Assembly: GCF_018320785.1 (NCBI RefSeq)
Contig: NC_054886.1
Location: 28,717,732 to 28,781,731, forward strand
Direction of reading: 5' to 3'
Source: Cheilinus undulatus
Lineage: Eukaryota; Chordata; Actinopteri; Labriformes; Labridae
Length of the DNA: 64,000 nt
A program made the translations under genes and the position numbers. Below, in pieces: positions 1 through 11,121 of this stretch. Each line of letters starts with the position of its first letter. The stretch's first letter is position 1. The notes under the pieces are model-generated. The model was not told where the DNA came from and did not search any database. It saw only the letters and a list, made by a program, of their open reading frames with translations.

Positions 1-98
1 ATAAAAAAAATCGGTATCGGCCAAAATCGGAATCGGCAGGTCAGGCTTTTTAAAGATCAGTGATTGGCCAGAAAATTGCAATCGGTGCACCCCTACTT
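1..98. mobile_element. Terminal fragment of a hAT-like DNA transposon
   Basis: The window opens inside a repeat with many 'atcgg' motifs that ends in 'gtgcacccct', a terminus I associate with fish hAT-like elements. The other end lies outside the window, so neither length nor target duplication can be seen. Assignment rests on remembered family appearance only. Confidence 0.4.
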
Positions 99-158
99 TG
101 AAAGGACTCTAAAACACCAAATATCCAGTCATAATCCGCTGCTATTTACCTTTGAACC

Positions 159-560
159 CAGGGGTGTCAAACTCAGGGTCCTGGGACCAAATCCGGCCCG
201 TGGTACTGTTATATCCGGCCCACAAAATCATACCATATTTAAAAAGAAAAAAATGTAAATTTATCTTTGATTATTTAAAATATCCTTGTTACGTCATATT
301 CTTAATTCTGAATCTCACGATTACAACTTGAACTTATTATTTTGACTTTATAGTTCATATTTTGACCTTTTAGTTACACAACTTTAAATTTTAAGTTATA
401 TTTTGACCTTTTAGTTTCACAAATTTAAATTTTAAGTTATATTTTGACCTTTTAGTTTCCTGGTTTTACAATATAAAGTCACATTTTGAGATTTTAGTTT
501 CCAAATTTCAAGTTATATTTTGACCGTTTAGTGTCACAATTATACATTTAAGTCATATTT
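159..560 (+). mobile_element. 5' part of a hAT-like element with a TTTTGACCTTTTAG array
   Basis: Starts with the terminus caggggtgtcaaactcaggg followed by an 'aaatccggcccg' stretch, the same type of end that bounds the complete element at 22,097-23,920. From about 320 it turns into a degenerate array of roughly 40-bp units built on 'tcatattttgaccttttag'. No matching right terminus was found, so this is a truncated copy. Confidence 0.6.
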
Positions 561-763
561 TGACCTTAAAGCAATTTTCCAATTTTTGTGGGTAAGCAGA
601 GGTAAACAACAGAGGTAAACGCATAGGCAGTGAGTATAGTCATACATTATTAAACCGCAAAACTGGAAAAACAAAAGAAAAACGAGTGAAAACCTTATGG
701 AGACAAACTTAAAAAAGATACCAGGAAAGGTATTTTGCCAAATTGTCAACAATTAACAAAGTT

Positions 764-822
764 ATATATATATATATATATATATAGATAGATATGTGTG
801 TGTATATATATATATATACTAT
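764..822. repeat. TA/GATA/TG microsatellite
   Basis: Alternating TA with a short GATA and TGTG interruption. Between about 823 and 1,130 the sequence is AT-rich and I see no gene. Confidence 0.9.
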
Positions 823-1160
823 TCTATATTCTAACTATTCATTTCATCATCAACTATTCAACATCGACATTACTATGTATTGGTTTAATATATATAGTTT
901 TACATACTATTGCTCATTATAAAAAGGAAATAGTCACGATCAATACCTTTTTGGAAAATTAAATTGTTCATAGTTTATTGTTAAAACAGTGTCAAATACA
1001 GTTTTGCACTACAAAATATACAAAATCCATGAGCACAGCATTAAATTGTACCTTATAGCATGACAGTTTATTTAACCATTCAAACTACTGTACTGAACAT
1101 CACCTCTTTTTGTACTCTGCCTTAAAGGGTAACTAATCCCCAGAGTTTAGCTGGCAACTT

Positions 1161-1318
1161 TTCTGCAGACTCCTGTGTCCCATCGACAGTCTATAGTTGA
1201 CCACATTCTGCAGACTCCTGTGTCCCATCGACAGTCTGTAGTTGACCACATTCTGCAGACTCCTGTGTCCCATCGACAGTCTGTAGTTGACCACATTCTG
1301 CAGACTCCTGTGTCCCTT
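1161..1318. repeat. 45-bp minisatellite, about 3.5 copies
   Basis: The unit beginning ttctgcagactcctgtgtcc recurs at 1,161, 1,206, 1,251 and 1,296, exactly 45 bp apart, the last copy diverging after about 22 bases. Because 45 is a multiple of three, a minus-strand frame stays open across it as a 15-residue repeat. Confidence 0.9.
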
Positions 1319-1522
1319 CAGCATCGTCTTGTTCACCAGCATCTCACCACACCACACCGCTTGTAATGTGTTGAAGTTCCTCAGCTGTTCCCGGTTAACC
1401 TCCTCTGGCAGAGCTTGCAGTGTTTGTGGGTCTGACGTCATTGTGGCCCAGATGCAGGGAGGGAGGAGCCCAGTCTGGGTCAGTCTCCATCGGCTCATAT
1501 GCAGGTTGACCTGCAATAACAT
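1319..1522 (-). pseudogene. Possible transposase-exon relic next to the minisatellite
   Basis: On the minus strand a possible splice acceptor (attctaatgttattgcag) precedes a compositionally gene-like stretch containing a DPDWAPSLHLGH motif. I associate that motif with proteins of fish DNA transposons carrying THAP-type domains. The motif frame soon meets a stop, while another frame runs on into the 45-bp repeat, so no single frame makes a coherent product. The family call is tentative. Confidence 0.25.
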
Positions 1523-1585
1523 TAGAATTTGAGTACATTTTAATGTGCAGTAGGAAGCACAAAATTTACCTTTGAAATATATCAC

Positions 1586-2248
1586 AAGTACTTTTAAACT
1601 GTCATCTAGTTAGTAAAGTAGTAGTGGTAGTCAAACGTGTGTGCTTGGGAGTAAAATAAAAATGAAAAATGCTTATGTGAATGTGATTCTTAACTACCTT
1701 CATATAAAATTGTGTTAAGCAAATAAAATTTAACAAGACTAGATCAATCAAGGTGTGCTGCCCTCCCTCCGTGTTGTTTATCTGTGTAATAAACAACAAC
1801 GGTAAAATACAACATCAGCTCTAGCGAACTTTACAGGCCAGACAACCGTCCCATGGATTATCACGGTCATTATTTAAACAAACAAAAACTTTTATTTACC
1901 TTTATGAGCAAACTCGCATTAAAGAAGATATGTTGTTGTTGAAAGTGATGACCGTACGTCTCACTGCAGCAACCCAGGAAACCCGACGGCTCTGTTATGT
2001 CCTCCGCCTGCTGCCCATAACCCCTCTTCCAGGGGGAAACTGAAAAATCGTATCCCACGGTTGAATTTTCGACCACTCGAATTACTGGTGTAGCCTTTCA
2101 CGCAATACCAGTGAACCATTTTTCAAACAAGAAGGAAAGATCCAAGCTAAGGTTATGTCTTTTCCGCGCTGAATTGTTTTTACCCACAAAAATGGTGAAA
2201 TGACCCAAAATGCACTGCGGCTTTTACAGATCTGACGTCACCTGACAA
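1586..2248. other. Stretch with no recognised gene
   Basis: AT-rich single-copy-looking sequence. Short open frames on both strands have no recognisable motif or splice context. Nothing else was seen. Confidence 0.5.
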
Positions 2249-3075
2249 AGACCGATTGAATACTTATGGTGGCAAAGAGCTTGTGGAGTGATTTTGCTCT
2301 CCTTTTCCACTGAAATCAATGGCCGAATCACAGGCAAGAAAACACTTCATCTCATCATGAACAAGTTCTACACAGGACCGAACACAGCTGTAATTCCACC
2401 ATTGAATCAACTTCTCACTGAGCTGAAATACGGAAGCTACAGCGGCCAATAAGAACTTCCTTTGACCTGAGCCTGATTGGCTGCGAGAACAAGCCTCCTC
2501 ATTGGCTGGGGTACCTCCGTCCCTTGCTGGTTTTCTCAAGTGAGATAGCAGCGCCATGCCCTACTACTACTACTAGGTCGTCCTCAGACGAGCCCGCCAT
2601 CACTGCTTCCAGTCATCCCGGTTCTCCATATGTCTAGCCAGCTCCTCGGTACTTTGCACTCCTATGTCTTTCTTGAGTACATCCACGTATGTTATCTTGG
2701 GATGACCACGCTCAGTGCAGGGAAAAAATAAAAAGTATTACATTGACTTTAAACTGTCTGTCGTCAACTCTGTGTTTGTTTAGTTCCTTACCAGTATTTA
2801 AAATGTTTAGAGAGTGTTGAGTTGACAGAAGAAGACAAAAGTATAACTAGGATACTGTAATCTTGTCTTCAAAATGTAAAAGTGATATTCATCCTGGTGT
2901 AAATAAATAGTTTGATTAAATTTACCATATTTTTCCAATTTTTGCTAAGCAAGATTTTTGTAAAAAAGGAATTAAACACCTGTTCCAAATAGCCGCCTGG
3001 TCCCAAATAAACACCTGGTCTGCTCAGAGATTGAAACAAATAAACGCCCCAGCTATTATTTGGTATTTTACGGTA
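2249..3075 (-). mobile_element. Truncated copy of the CCGTAAAATACC TIR element
   Basis: Reverse-complement relative of the complete element at 52,363-53,256. Its terminal inverted repeat lies at the right end (tattatttggtattttacgg, ending at 3,073). The copy lacks roughly the last 250 bp seen in the complete one. A minus-strand frame of 97 codons (2,264-2,557) matches a shorter frame in the other copy and shares the residues CDSAIDFSGK. It is interrupted by a LINE fragment at 2,561-2,713. Confidence 0.75.
2561..2713 (-). mobile_element. 3' end of a non-LTR retrotransposon with a TAG-repeat tail
   Basis: Inserted in the truncated TIR element: the flanks match contiguous sequence near 52,700 in the complete copy. 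On the minus strand it encodes the end of a reverse-transcriptase-like protein (TYVDVLKKDIG, then ELARHMENRDDW), resembling the C-terminal region of RTE-type LINE proteins, and finishes in a TAG trinucleotide tail. Clade assignment is tentative; a LINE 3' end is well supported. Confidence 0.6.
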
Positions 3076-3089
3076 TCGTGTTTTGGCCT

Positions 3090-3320
3090 TTTGCACTGAT
3101 AAGAACAACTTTTTTTTCTCCGATTTTGAGCCTTTAATTTTATAATTTTGGCTTTTTGTAAAATCTCAGAATCATTTATCAGCAGTGCTAAGGTTTTTTC
3201 CCCATAATTCATCAGTGGTGAAAATAAGGCTGACAGTTTAAGGTCAAATGTTGACCCTGTTGGGCTCTCAGGTTAGACCTAGATCTAGAGTCCAGCCCCT
3301 GCTGTGATTGAGTTTGACGC
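3090..3320 (-). mobile_element. Degenerate hAT-like terminus
   Basis: Contains 'gttgggctctcaggttagac' and 'gtttgac', the reverse complement of the start of the element at 22,097. The same stretch recurs at about 10,680-10,905 next to the second copy of the NLR exons, so it was duplicated with them. Confidence 0.5.
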
Positions 3321-3537
3321 TCCTTTTCTAACCTGTGGAATGTTCCAGGTGTTTATGAGCATGCAGCTACATTCTCAATCCCAACTTTTATGAACATATT
3401 ACATTCAGCATTTTCTTGGTGCTGAATTCATTTTAATACAGGTAAAAAAATGACTGTGTTGTTTTTGTCACACCTTAAACTCAGTCTCAGATGTATGATT
3501 ATGACTGATGCAGTTTCTCTCTGTGTTTCCTCTACAG

Positions 3538-3877
3538 GTGACAGAAGAATGTGGATAAAGATCTCAGATTTCCTGGTAAGTCTTTTTTATCTGTGAAACA
3601 TTAAACTGCTGAACAGAGGATAATATAAATGGCTCCATGTTAGTGAACAAAAAACAGAGCATATCATTAGAAATGTTCTCATAATTCATCCTCAGTCTTG
3701 TAAATCACATCTTCCTGTGGCACCCTCTGGTGGTAGAATCAGGAGGGAAACTGTGTGATTCTGTGATGTACAGATGTTTCAGCCTTTATCTTCTTCCAGC
3801 TGTGTGTCCTTCAGGAGTGACTGGTATAAAGAAAAACCTCTGAGCTTCATGGAGGGACATCAGTCTGCTGAGCAAAT
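3538..3877 (+). CDS. NLR-type 5' exons, copy 1 (two exons with intron)
   Basis: Exon a (3,538-3,575) follows 'tttcctctacag' and ends at the donor gtaagt; it holds an ATG at 3,549 with a nine-residue frame. Exon b ends at 3,877 before gtaaga and encodes CVSFRSDWYKEKPLSFMEGH, the roughly 30-residue SCVS..SDWS..GHQSADQ repeat unit known from the N-terminal regions of fish NLRC3-like proteins. The strong acceptor at 3,799 does not keep frame with the ATG; a weaker one at 3,782 does. Translation may instead begin at the Met inside exon b. Exon b ends in phase 2, as do the repeat exons at 14,052, 14,238 and 15,342. It is unclear which copy (this or 11,122) is spliced to the NACHT gene. Confidence 0.55.
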
Positions 3878-4116
3878 GTAAGAATGTCATCTGATTGTCT
3901 CTGGGATTGAAGCTCATCTTCATGACTTCATGATGTTTACTTCAGGAAAATCACAAATCCCTCATTTATCAGTGCAGTTCTGGAGCTGGACTTCAAGCAC
4001 CTTGGATTCTGTTCCTCTTTAAACTTTTATTAACTAGAGTTACACCCTGCTCTAGCCTATAAGACAGCTCTTGAACCAGTCGTATGCATTTTTATCAAAG
4101 CCATCATTATCTTGCG

Positions 4117-5400
4117 CAGTGGTTCTTAACCTTTTCAGCCCACAACTCCCAAAATAAAGGTGCCAGAGACCGGGGACCCCCATTGTACCTGACGGTGGTT
4201 GGACACGGCCATGAACATTCAAGAATAGTCGTGTGTAGAAAAGGCCGTCCATAAGGGGGATAAAGGGGTGAGCTTTCTAGGGCCCAGATTCATTATAAAG
4301 TAGAGCTGTGACATCCATGTTTTATACTTAACCTGACTAATACCCAAAAAGCAACAAAGATCTTTTTTATTCATTTTTGCCATGGTAAATAGCCTTCTAA
4401 AAATGTAAATGTAAATTTTTTTAAAAACAATTGAGACGGGTTGAAATGACTAAAATGGGTTAATAACTGAACTGAAAAGAACTGAAGGAAAAGACTCTGA
4501 AATGTAATTTTAAAAGTAGCAGAGGTTTTTTAAAATTGTACAGAAATTAGGAATAAAAACAAGGTAAAAATGGGTACAACGTAGTAAAAAATTATGGAAA
4601 AAAAGGATTCAAAGGTGATCAGAGTGGCAAAATGGGTGGAAAATTAAGTAAAATGGCAATAAGAAATTAGCTGAAGTGGTTTAAACTGGCAAAAATGGGC
4701 AAAAAGTTGCAAACAGAACTGGCAAAAATGGGCAAAAAATTGCAACCGGAAGTAGCAAAAATGGGAAAAAAGTTGCAAAGAGAAGTTGCTAAAACAGGTC
4801 AAACAGTGCCAGAGATAAGTGGCAAAAACCATGCAAAAAGTAGCAAAGAGAAGTGGGGAAAATGTGTGAAAAGTTGCAAAGACAAGCGGCAAAAATTGCC
4901 CAAACTTTGCAAAAAGAAGTGGAAAAAATGGGCCAGAAGTTGCAAAGATAGGTTGCTTAAACAGGGTGAAAAGTTGCAAAGAGAAGTGGCAAAAATGGGC
5001 CAAAAGTTGCAAAGAGAAGTTGCTTTAACAGGGTGAAAAGTTGCAAAGAGAAGTGGGGCAAAAATGGACAAATGTTACAAAAAAAAGGGGCAAAAATGGG
5101 CAAAAATTTGCAAAGAGAGATTGCTAAAACAGGGTGAAAAGTTGCAAAGAGATGTGGGGCAAAAATGGAGAAAACATGTGCAAAGAGAAGAAGAAAGAAT
5201 GGGCCAAAAGTTTCAAAGAGAAGTAGCAAAAATGGGCAAAAAATTGTGAGGAGAAGTGGCAAAAAAACATACAAAAAGTTGCAAAGAGAAGTGGGGAAAA
5301 TGTGTGAAAAGTTGCATAAAGAAGAGGCAGAAAATGGGCAAAAAGTTGCAAAGCGAAGTTGCTTAAACTGAGTGAAAAGTTGCATAGATTTGTGTCGAAA
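4117..5400 (+). mobile_element. hAT-like element start with GGCAAAAATGGG array
   Basis: Begins cagtggttcttaacc, a classic hAT-like terminus, inside a stretch duplicated at 11,546. From about 4,435 it becomes a degenerate array of 'ggcaaaaatgggcaaaaagttgcaa' type units. Long frames on both strands (Lys-rich one way, Phe/Leu-rich the other) are artefacts of the repeat. No right terminus was found before the AATAAT-rich tract at 5,416-5,495. Confidence 0.7.
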
Positions 5401-6126
5401 AGGGGCAGTTTTGAAATAATAATGAAAATGTTAATGATAATAGTAATAATAGTAATGGTATTAATAATAATAATAATGATAATAATCATAATAAAGGGTA
5501 AATTCAGGTTTGTAGAAAGGTCAACAGAGAGGACCAAACAGATGGGGGTTCTACAGCTGAGTGCTGAGTGGTGGTGGGTTAGTTTTCCATAGAGATGTGT
5601 TCATAAAGTAAGTTCTTCCATTGAATAGTGTTAGTGAATAGTTAGTGAATAGTGTTTTCTGGTGGATAGTCAGGGCTGTTGGTGGTAGTAGTTTATGGTT
5701 TGATTTGTTGGATTAATAGTTGATGTATTGCCAAGTAAACAGAGTGAAGGGGACTGAGGGATGTGGCAGCCCTTAAGAGTGGACAGTGATTTAGTGAAAT
5801 TCATCCAAAAAGTCTCTCTTTTCCAGTGTATAAAGTGACTTTTACAGTTGTGGTTATAGACATCTTGCAATATTTGCAACCTTGGTGAGATCATGATTTG
5901 ACATCACCTCATGAAAAGTGAAAAAACAAAATAAAGCAAATACACTCATAATAGAGTGGCAGTTTTTAATGCAAGAAGGTAAAATATTCTTTTAATGCAT
6001 CATAAAATGCAAAACAAGACTTCCTAGAAAATATTATTTCAGATTAAAGTGTGCAATTGTATGAGAGCATAGGGCATGGACCAGGATTTTTGGATAAAAG
6101 CTTTATTTTGCTCAGTAGGCATTTGT
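5401..6126. other. 3' flank of the receptor gene, with AATAAT-rich tract
   Basis: Holds an imperfect AATAAT/GATAAT microsatellite (about 5,416-5,495) and then unique-looking sequence. Part of 5,940-6,130 is repeated at 28,440-28,690 next to the collapsed duplicate of the receptor gene. A minus-strand polyadenylation signal cannot be fixed with confidence. Confidence 0.5.
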
Positions 6127-7008
6127 TTAGGAGTTGGATTCACTCATGTTAGTCTGGAAACTGACATAGGGGGGAGGCTTAAGGTTCACCTGGCCATCTT
6201 CTGACTGTTCTTGGGCGGCTTCAGGAGGTCCCCAGCAGATCACCCAACACAGAAATCCATCTGTTGTGAGACGCATGTTTGTCAGAAACAGAAGAATTAT
6301 AAATCTAGTGTCATACACATGGTTGAGTTCCATGCACACAGCCACAAAATTGGGAAAGCAAGTGAGTCCAAAGGTGAGCACGGCTGACAGAACAGCTAGC
6401 ATCAAGCGTTTGTCCATGCTTTGGCAGGAGATGCAGGCGAGAATCACAATGAAAAAAGTCAGAGCCAGCGCCACAGAGCCCATAAACACATAAGCTTCTG
6501 GAGAGTAATAAGAAACTAAGCCAATGAGATATGATACAAGGACGACAGGAAGGTTCCAACTCAGGTGCTGGAATTTGGAGCTCAGGTGAGGCTTCATCCG
6601 GATCAGCATGAACTCAAGCACCACCAACAGGTGGAGAAAGACTCCAGAGTAACTGCAACCTAACCCCACTTCCACCAGAGCTCCACACAAGTTCGTGTTG
6701 CAGGTGACCTTCCGCAGAACCATCGCTGCAAAAGGTGAGGACATCAGCTGGAAGACGTGGGTGAAGGCAAGAGACACCTTGAACACAGTGGGTCCGGTGT
6801 GGAGTTTTTTTAAGCTCATGAATATCACGACGACAACGAGATTGAGGAGCCCAGTACACATGCCTGCCAGGACGAGACCAAAAGATGCATCCATTTCCCA
6901 GTAAAATCTCTCTCCAGTTCGAGCAGTCGTGTCCCAATAGTGTGAGATGCCAGGGAGGCGGCTGGTCTCCATCATCCATGCACCATCATGAGCCATGGAC
7001 CCGTTCAT
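6127..7008 (-). CDS. Divergent class A-like seven-helix receptor, main coding exon
   Basis: One exon encodes 293 residues from an ATG at 7,008. The acceptor gctgtttttgttgcag (exon from 7,031) lies 23 bp upstream, so the longer open frame to 7,095 is intron. Hydrophobic segments lie near residues 42-66, 76-98, 108-133, 151-169, 173-195, 202-226 and 234-258. Class A landmarks remain partly: Asn56 in helix 1, Trp151 in helix 4, Cys-Phe-Pro at 217-219 in helix 6. The helix 3 DRY position reads Glu-Phe-Met and the helix 7 NPxxY region is replaced by TTDGFLCW. An NGS glycosylation site sits at the N terminus. I do not recognise the family. An orphan or decoy-like receptor is possible; ligand unknown. 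A partial duplicate lies at 28,440-29,530. Confidence 0.7.
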   Translation of the reverse strand: MNGSMAHDGAWMMETSRLPGISHYWDTTARTGERFYWEMDASFGLVLAGMCTGLLNLVVVVIFMSLKKLHTGPTVFKVSLAFTHVFQLMSSPFAAMVLRKVTCNTNLCGALVEVGLGCSYSGVFLHLLVVLEFMLIRMKPHLSSKFQHLSWNLPVVLVSYLIGLVSYYSPEAYVFMGSVALALTFFIVILACISCQSMDKRLMLAVLSAVLTFGLTCFPNFVAVCMELNHVYDTRFIILLFLTNMRLTTDGFLCWVICWGPPEAAQEQSEDGQVNLKPPPYVSFQTNMSESNS

Positions 7009-7031
7009 CTTGTTTTTCTTTCTTTGCTTTC

Positions 7032-8761
7032 CTGCAACAAAAACAGCAAACACACAAGTGTTACTTTTGGCAGCTAATTTATGTGTTGTTTGCACTCCAT
7101 AACCAGGGTCTGGGGGGAAATCTGGGGGATATGTGGGTGGAGTTTCCCCATCATGCTCTTGGGCGTGTGTTTAGATTTTGCCTGTTGTGTAATGATCCCT
7201 GCAGGGATCTCCTTGCGTATCTGATGGATTGTTGTTGTGTTTTAAAGTGAGAAAGTTGTGCACCATGAGTGAAGTTACCCACTGTGACAGTGAGTTAGCA
7301 CCTGTGAAACCTGAGGGGCCTAAAGTTAAGGCTGTGGATGCTTTTTAGCAGACTACATTTCCTGATGCTCGCCATAGGACGCCTCAATATGTTAATACTT
7401 AACATACTCCCAACCAACTAACTTAAAAATAATCATGTTAAAAGGACAGTTTAATTACACTGTGGGTGCTAAAAACGAATGTTGATCCTCAGTTTTAATG
7501 CCAGTATCTCTTATTTAGTATAAAAAATTAAACACTGTGTAGTGTAAACCTCTTAACACCACTTACTAATCAGAGCTCCACGAACAGAGCAAATTAAATA
7601 TTCAAAGTTGGATAAGTGAGCCAAAATCAAGCTATATGCAGAAATATGCTTTTATACTTGGGTATTTCTATGTGGGTATTTTTTCCATGTTTCAACTGTC
7701 CCACTCTGTGCCATAATTAATGTGTAATGCAGAGGATTAGGGACACTGATTTTTTTTTGTTTGTTTGTTTCAATTTAATTTAAATTTTTTTGAGATGCAG
7801 TTTGTTGTACTTGTGAGAAAAGAAAATCAGAATTCTGGGGGAAAATGACAGAATTCAACTTTTACTTTTTTCCTTAGAATTCTGACTTTAATCTCAGAAA
7901 AAAAAAATTGCCTCTCAAAATTTTTTTTTGGCTACTGTAAATTTTTAGTTTTCAAATTTAAGATTAAATACAACTCAAGACCTAAAATGAGTTTGTCACT
8001 TCCCAGACTTGGGTGGGGGTCCAAGAGTTTGGTGGTCCAACATTTTCATTTAAATGCTTGAGGTATTAGTAGTTGTAATTGTTGTAAATATGTTGTAGAA
8101 CCTTCCTGATATTCTCTCATGTGTGCACAGACCAGTCCTGCATAAGTCCTTAAATCAGAGTCCCAAGGCCCCCCAGTTCTTAGAAAAACAACAAAAAATA
8201 TATATAAATATTGTTTAAGTGAAGAACCCATTTCTGACTTTTGCAGTGCACAAGCTTATCCAAAATGTAAATCAGCGCTTGAGACAGATTAATTAATTGA
8301 TTTTATTTTAGTTCGTTTCAGAAGCACACAATATGGTTTCAGTCAGTTTTCATTTTTTCGTTAAGTCTCATTTTTATTTCAGTTTACAATAACAATAATA
8401 ATTGTTACAGTTTGGTTTCAGTTATTTTGTTAGATCATGGTCTTGGTTTCTTGTTTCTGATTTAGTTTTCTAGGAATCTTTTTCATATTAGAGTAAAATA
8501 GGTTTTTATAAGTGAAATAGGAAACATCCCTACAGTAATCAATGACTCAGTCAGTGGTGATACACAGCTCTATTACATACATAGCTGATTCATTTAATTG
8601 GCAAAATTTAAGGTGTAAAAGCAAATTTGACAGGTATTGTATTTCCAGTAAAAGTCATGATTCTAAGGACCCACTCCAGGTAGGTTTTTTTTTCAGCCCA
8701 AAATCTCTAAAGTTCCTTTTAGCTGTTATAATGATAGAGAGATAAACATGTTGAGTCTTAC
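7032..8761 (-). other. Intron of the seven-helix receptor gene
   Basis: Bounded by the acceptor at 7,032-7,033 and a GTAAGA donor at 8,760-8,761, both read on the minus strand. AT-rich with poly-T runs; I see no conserved coding stretch inside. The long intron is inferred from splice signals and from conservation of the donor in the paralogous copy. Confidence 0.5.
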
Positions 8762-8800
8762 CTGGGTATCCTGTATCCTGACAAGAGTGGAGCTGAAAAT
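8762..8800 (-). other. Probable non-coding first exon of the receptor gene
   Basis: On the minus strand the sequence ends ...ggatacaggatacccag followed by gtaagactc, a strong donor. The 5' limit is estimated from the TATA box about 25-30 bp upstream. The exon and donor are conserved at 29,469-29,500 in the collapsed duplicate, which supports function at the time of duplication. Confidence 0.5.
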
Positions 8801-8820
8801 GTCAGCCCCTCTTCTTGGAT

Positions 8821-8826
8821 TTATAC
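8821..8826 (-). promoter_or_regulatory. TATA box of the receptor gene
   Basis: Minus strand reads ggtataaatcc, placing TATAAA about 60 bp upstream of the first-exon donor. The paralogous position at 29,524-29,529 reads TATAAG in the same context. Confidence 0.5.
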
Positions 8827-9529
8827 CTGCCGCCACCGTTATCACACCTGACTGTTGCTGTCGTCACAAACAGCTGTTCACTGTAAAAGCCATTAAAAAA
8901 GTCATGTGCCACTGTGTTAAAGTTTGTGGTGGAAATGACTCTTTAAAACGAGGTCAGTAGAACACTGCCATGAGAGTCAGCTGCTGTAAACTAAACGTAG
9001 CACAAAATAAAGGTTTGTTAGATAGATTAGGTAGATCTTTGAAAATATATGTTATATATGATTTATTTAAATAATCTAGCAAACACAAGCTGCTTTACTT
9101 TCTGTGCTGAGTTTAGACTCTAGAATGAGCGTGGAAGTCATTTTGACTGTTTTATTGTAAAAGAGTAGAAATGAACTCACTGAAATTATTCCATTAAAAG
9201 TAATTTTTGATCAGTAATTTAATTACTGTAAGCATTTATTTTACATTTTGACTTTCTTGATTTGAAAATATAATTGATTGAAAAAAATAGAAAATTGCTA
9301 GCTTTTAATGTACTTCTACCAGAGATCATGTGTCCACACATCCAGCTTTGACCGCAAATTAAGTAAACCAGGTCAAGCTTCTATTATTTCCTTCCATTTC
9401 CCCATTAAGTTGTGAAATGCAGGTCAACTTTGATAGTTTTTGGAATTGTCAAGGATCATACAAATGTTTGCTATATAAAACAGTAACACTTTTTTATTGT
9501 TTTATTGAAGATTTTGGCCTGCATTTTAG

Positions 9530-10905
9530 TTTATATTTTGACCTTTTAGTTTTGCAGTTTTACATATAAGTCCAATTTTGAGATTAAAATTTTGTAATTT
9601 TGAATTTTAAGTCATATTTTGACCTTTTAGTTTCCACAAGTGTATTTTGTAAGTCATATTTTGACCTTTTAGATTCGTAATTTTAAATTTTCAGTCACAT
9701 TTTGACCTTTTACGTTCACAATTTTAAATTTTAAGTCATATTTTGACCTTTTAGGTTCACAATTTTAAATTCGAAGTCACATTTTGACCTTTAAGGTTCA
9801 CAATTTCAAATTTTAAGTCATATTTTGACCTTTTAGTTTCCACAAGTGTATTTTGTAAGTCATATTTTGACCTTTTAGATTCGTAATTTTAAATTTTCAG
9901 TCACATTTTGACCTTTTAGGTTCACAATTTTAAATTTTAAGTCATATTTTGACCTTTTAGGTTCACAATTTTAAATTAGAAGTCACATTTTGACCTTTAA
10001 GGTTCACAATTTCAAATTTTAAGTCATATTTTGACCTTTTAGTTTACCAATTTTTAATTTTAAGTCATATTTTTACCTTTTAGTGTCACAGTTTTTAATT
10101 TTAAGTCATATTTTAATCTTTTAGTATCACGATTGAACATTTAAGTCATAATTTAAGATTTAATTTTCAAAACATCAAGTGTATAGTCAAAATTTTAACT
10201 TTAGTGTCATAATTTTAAATTTAAATAATATTTTGACCTTATGCTTTCCACATTTGAAATGTTGAGTCGTATTTTGCACTTTTAGTTTACCAATTTCCCA
10301 ACTCTCCCAATTTTCCCGATGTTATGATCTTTTTAGTGTCACTCACAAGTTAAAATCTTAGTTATATTTTGACCTTTCAGTTTCCTAGTTTCACAATTTC
10401 AAATCAGTTTCCCAGTGTTCCAATTCTTCCAGATTTTCCAGTTTTTAAAAATCTTTTAAGTGTCACAGTCATACATTTAAGTCATATTTTGACCTTTTAG
10501 TCTCACATGTTTAACTTTCAATCTTAACGTTGACTTTAAATCCCATATTTTGACCTTTTAGACTCACAATTTAAAATCTCTACTCCTATTTTGACCTTTC
10601 AAACTCATGAATTGGACTCTTTCTCATATATTTACCTTTTAAAAACTTAGTTTTGACTTATTTTTGTGTTTTGACCTTTTGCACTGATGAGAATGACTTT
10701 TTTCTCAGATTTTGAGCCTTTAAACTTCTAATTTTGGCTTTTTTTAATCTCAGAATCATTTTTCAGCAGTGCCAAGTTTTTCCCCATAATTCATCAGTGG
10801 TGAAAATAAGGCTGACAGTTTAAGGTTAAATGTTGACCCTGTTGGGCTCTCAGGTTAGACCTAGATCTAGAGTCCATCCCCTGCTGTGACTGAGTTTGAC
10901 GCTCC
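9530..10905 (-). mobile_element. hAT-like element filled with a TTTTGACCTTTTAG array
   Basis: A degenerate array of about 40-bp units on 'catattttgaccttttagtttcacaatttt', including an internal higher-order repeat (the block near 9,630 recurs near 9,840). It ends with 'gttgggctctcaggttagac' and 'gagtttgacgctcc', the inverted terminal region of the 22,097 element. The opposite terminus is not recognisable. Confidence 0.6.
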
Positions 10906-11121
10906 TTTTCTAACCTGTGGAATGTTCCAGGTGTTTATGAGCATGCAGCTACATTCTCAATCCCAACTTTTATGAACATATTACATTCAGCATTTTCTTG
11001 GTGCTGAATTCATTTTAATACAGGTAAAAAAAAATGACTGTGTTGTTTTTGTCACACCTTAAACTCAGTCTCAGATGTATGATTATGACTGATGCAGTTT
11101 CTCTCTGTGTTTCCTCTACAG

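Noticed and set aside
1161-1318. CRISPR-like array
   Set aside because: Units are contiguous 45-bp tandem copies without variable spacers, in a vertebrate genome; it is a minisatellite.
4644-5537. Overlapping long frames on both strands (Lys-rich plus, Phe/Leu-rich minus)
   Set aside because: They follow the period of the GGCAAAAATGGG satellite and exist on both strands at once; no start context, domain or splice logic.
7021-7095. Longer N terminus (29 extra residues) of the seven-helix receptor
   Set aside because: A consensus acceptor (gctgtttttgttgcag) lies between the upstream ATG and the chosen ATG at 7,008.
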